From: Vicinamibacteria bacterium | Lineage (GTDB): Bacteria; Acidobacteriota; Vicinamibacteria; Vicinamibacterales; 2-12-FULL-66-21 | Direction: 5' to 3' | Assembly: GCA_025937075.1 (NCBI GenBank) | Contig: JAICSD010000265.1 | Span: forward strand, 1-6,467 | DNA length: 6,467 nt | In this document: in pieces, positions 5,627 through 6,467 of the stretch | Layout: the number at the start of each line of letters is the position of its first letter | Position numbering within the stretch: the stretch's first letter is position 1 | Made by a program: the position numbers and the translations under genes | Notes under the pieces: model-generated | Database searches by the model: none | What the model was told of the DNA's origin: nothing | What the model saw: only the letters and a program-made list of their open reading frames with translations

Positions 5627-6467
5627 AGTCGCGCAGCGCGTACGCGGCGAGCACGTTGCCGCAAATGACCGCGACGAACTGCTTTCCCCCTGCCTCGTAG
5701 GTGATCGGCGCCGATACGATCTGCGCCGAGCCGAGGTTGCTCTTCCACAGCAGCGCACCCGTCCGGGCGTCCAGCGCCTGAAAGTATCCTTCGCGTCCGC
5801 CCGTGAACAGCAGATCCGACGCGGTCGTGAGAATGCCGGCGTCCGTCAGGTCGTACATGCGGAACGTCCATGTGCGTTCGCCGGTGCCCGGATCGATCGC
5901 GATGATCGAGCCGTGCGCAACCGCATCCGTCCACGTATTAATCGGTCCGCGGCGGATGTTCGGTGGGACCGCGGCGTCGGGGACGGGCGGAGTCGTGCGA
6001 TACCCGCCACCCATGAAGGTCGATCCTTCGCGGTACTCGGATTCCTGAGATCTGAAGACGCCACCGAAATTCTCCCAAGCCGGAATGTAGAACAGGCCCG
6101 TGCGCGGGCTGTACGAGGGCGAGTACCAGTTCGTGCCGCCCTGCTGGCCGGGCCGCGTCGTCGCGCCGGCCGGCTGGGGCGTTTCGATCGGGCGCCCGCT
6201 CGCGTCGAGACCGCTCGCCCAGTTCACGTCGATGTACGGCTTTCCCAGCAGGAACTTCCCCGTGACGCGATCGAGCACGTAGAAGAACCCGTTGCGGTTC
6301 GCGAGCATCAGCAGCTTTGCCGGCGCACCCTGCCACGGCGCGTCGACGAGCACGGGCACCTGCGTCGAGTCCCAGTCGTACCGATCGTGCGGTGTGAACT
6401 GGAAATGCCAGCGCAGCGTCCCGGTGTCTGCGTCGAGCGCGACAACCGAGTTGGTGAACAGGTTGTC
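5625..6467 (-). CDS. PQQ-dependent dehydrogenase, methanol/ethanol family (C-terminal part, cut by window edge)
   Basis: The frame stays open to the last base, so these 280 residues are the C-terminal half of a larger protein; the family is usually about 560-600 residues. The GTG at 6359 is internal: family sequence continues upstream of it (DNLFTNSVVALDADTG, then WHFQFTPHD). Visible propeller repeats are ALDADTGTLRWHF, VLDRVTGKFL, AIDPGTGERTWTF and ALDARTGALLWKS. D31 of the visible part (in DRYDWDSTQ) fits the catalytic-base Asp303 of methanol dehydrogenase, and R58 (ANRNGFFYVLDR), 27 residues later, fits its PQQ-contacting Arg331. It is expected to oxidise alcohols in the periplasm. The protein ends at ALRD with no C-terminal cytochrome domain, so it needs a separate electron acceptor. 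Signal peptide, Cys-Cys pair and metal ligands would be beyond the window. It is distinct from the glucose dehydrogenase-like enzyme at 1128-3422. Confidence 0.88.
   Translation of the reverse strand, partial: DNLFTNSVVALDADTGTLRWHFQFTPHDRYDWDSTQVPVLVDAPWQGAPAKLLMLANRNGFFYVLDRVTGKFLLGKPYIDVNWASGLDASGRPIETPQPAGATTRPGQQGGTNWYSPSYSPRTGLFYIPAWENFGGVFRSQESEYREGSTFMGGGYRTTPPVPDAAVPPNIRRGPINTWTDAVAHGSIIAIDPGTGERTWTFRMYDLTDAGILTTASDLLFTGGREGYFQALDARTGALLWKSNLGSAQIVSAPITYEAGGKQFVAVICGNVLAAYALRD

Noticed and set aside
5625..6359. GTG at 6359 as the start of a 244-residue PQQ protein
   Set aside because: Codons upstream continue with strongly conserved family sequence (TNSVVALDADTG, FTPHD, DWDSTQ) to the window edge, so the GTG is internal and the gene is cut by the window.

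Overview
The window is high-GC DNA with long antisense open frames, and it encodes mainly exported (periplasmic) metabolic proteins. A Tat-type 'NRREFL' leader on a sugar isomerase-like protein, two PQQ beta-propeller dehydrogenases, Arg/Gly-rich low-complexity inserts in exported proteins, and short tandem repeats at gene ends together suggest an Acidobacteriota-type genome, perhaps class Vicinamibacteria. That placement is inference; there is no rRNA or marker gene here to prove it.

Layout, left to right: (1) positions 1-126 hold a 14-bp tandem repeat array (four perfect units and one near-perfect) running into a degenerate tail. (2) 135-1037 on the minus strand is a Tat-exported TIM-barrel sugar phosphate isomerase/epimerase-like protein. 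(3) 1038-1127 is a divergent intergenic region with ribosome binding sites on both sides, a plausible sigma70-type promoter and a small dyad over its -10 box. (4) 1128-3422 on the plus strand is a secreted quinohaemoprotein: a membrane-glucose-dehydrogenase-like PQQ propeller with a complete c-type cytochrome domain inserted into it and bracketed by Arg/Gly-rich tracts. (5) 3423-3699 is non-coding with two GC-rich hairpins. (6) 3700-5550 on the plus strand is a secreted gamma-glutamyltransferase-family Ntn hydrolase; it keeps the nucleophilic Thr but, by eye, lacks most of the residues that bind the gamma-glutamyl group in the classical enzyme. (7) 5551-5624 is a convergent intergenic spacer made almost entirely of 7-bp-period repeats. 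(8) 5625-6467 on the minus strand is the C-terminal half of a methanol/ethanol-type PQQ dehydrogenase; its 5' half lies beyond the right edge.

The common theme is periplasmic oxidation and hydrolysis: two different PQQ enzymes would feed electrons from sugars or alcohols to the respiratory chain (one through its own haem), and the GGT-like enzyme would process small amides or peptides. The genes face different directions with sizeable gaps, so this does not look like one operon. No RNA gene, CRISPR array, transposase or defence system was seen. The most unusual items are the haem domain embedded between RG-rich tethers, the altered binding site of the GGT homologue, and the periodic repeat arrays at the 3' ends of the two minus-strand genes.
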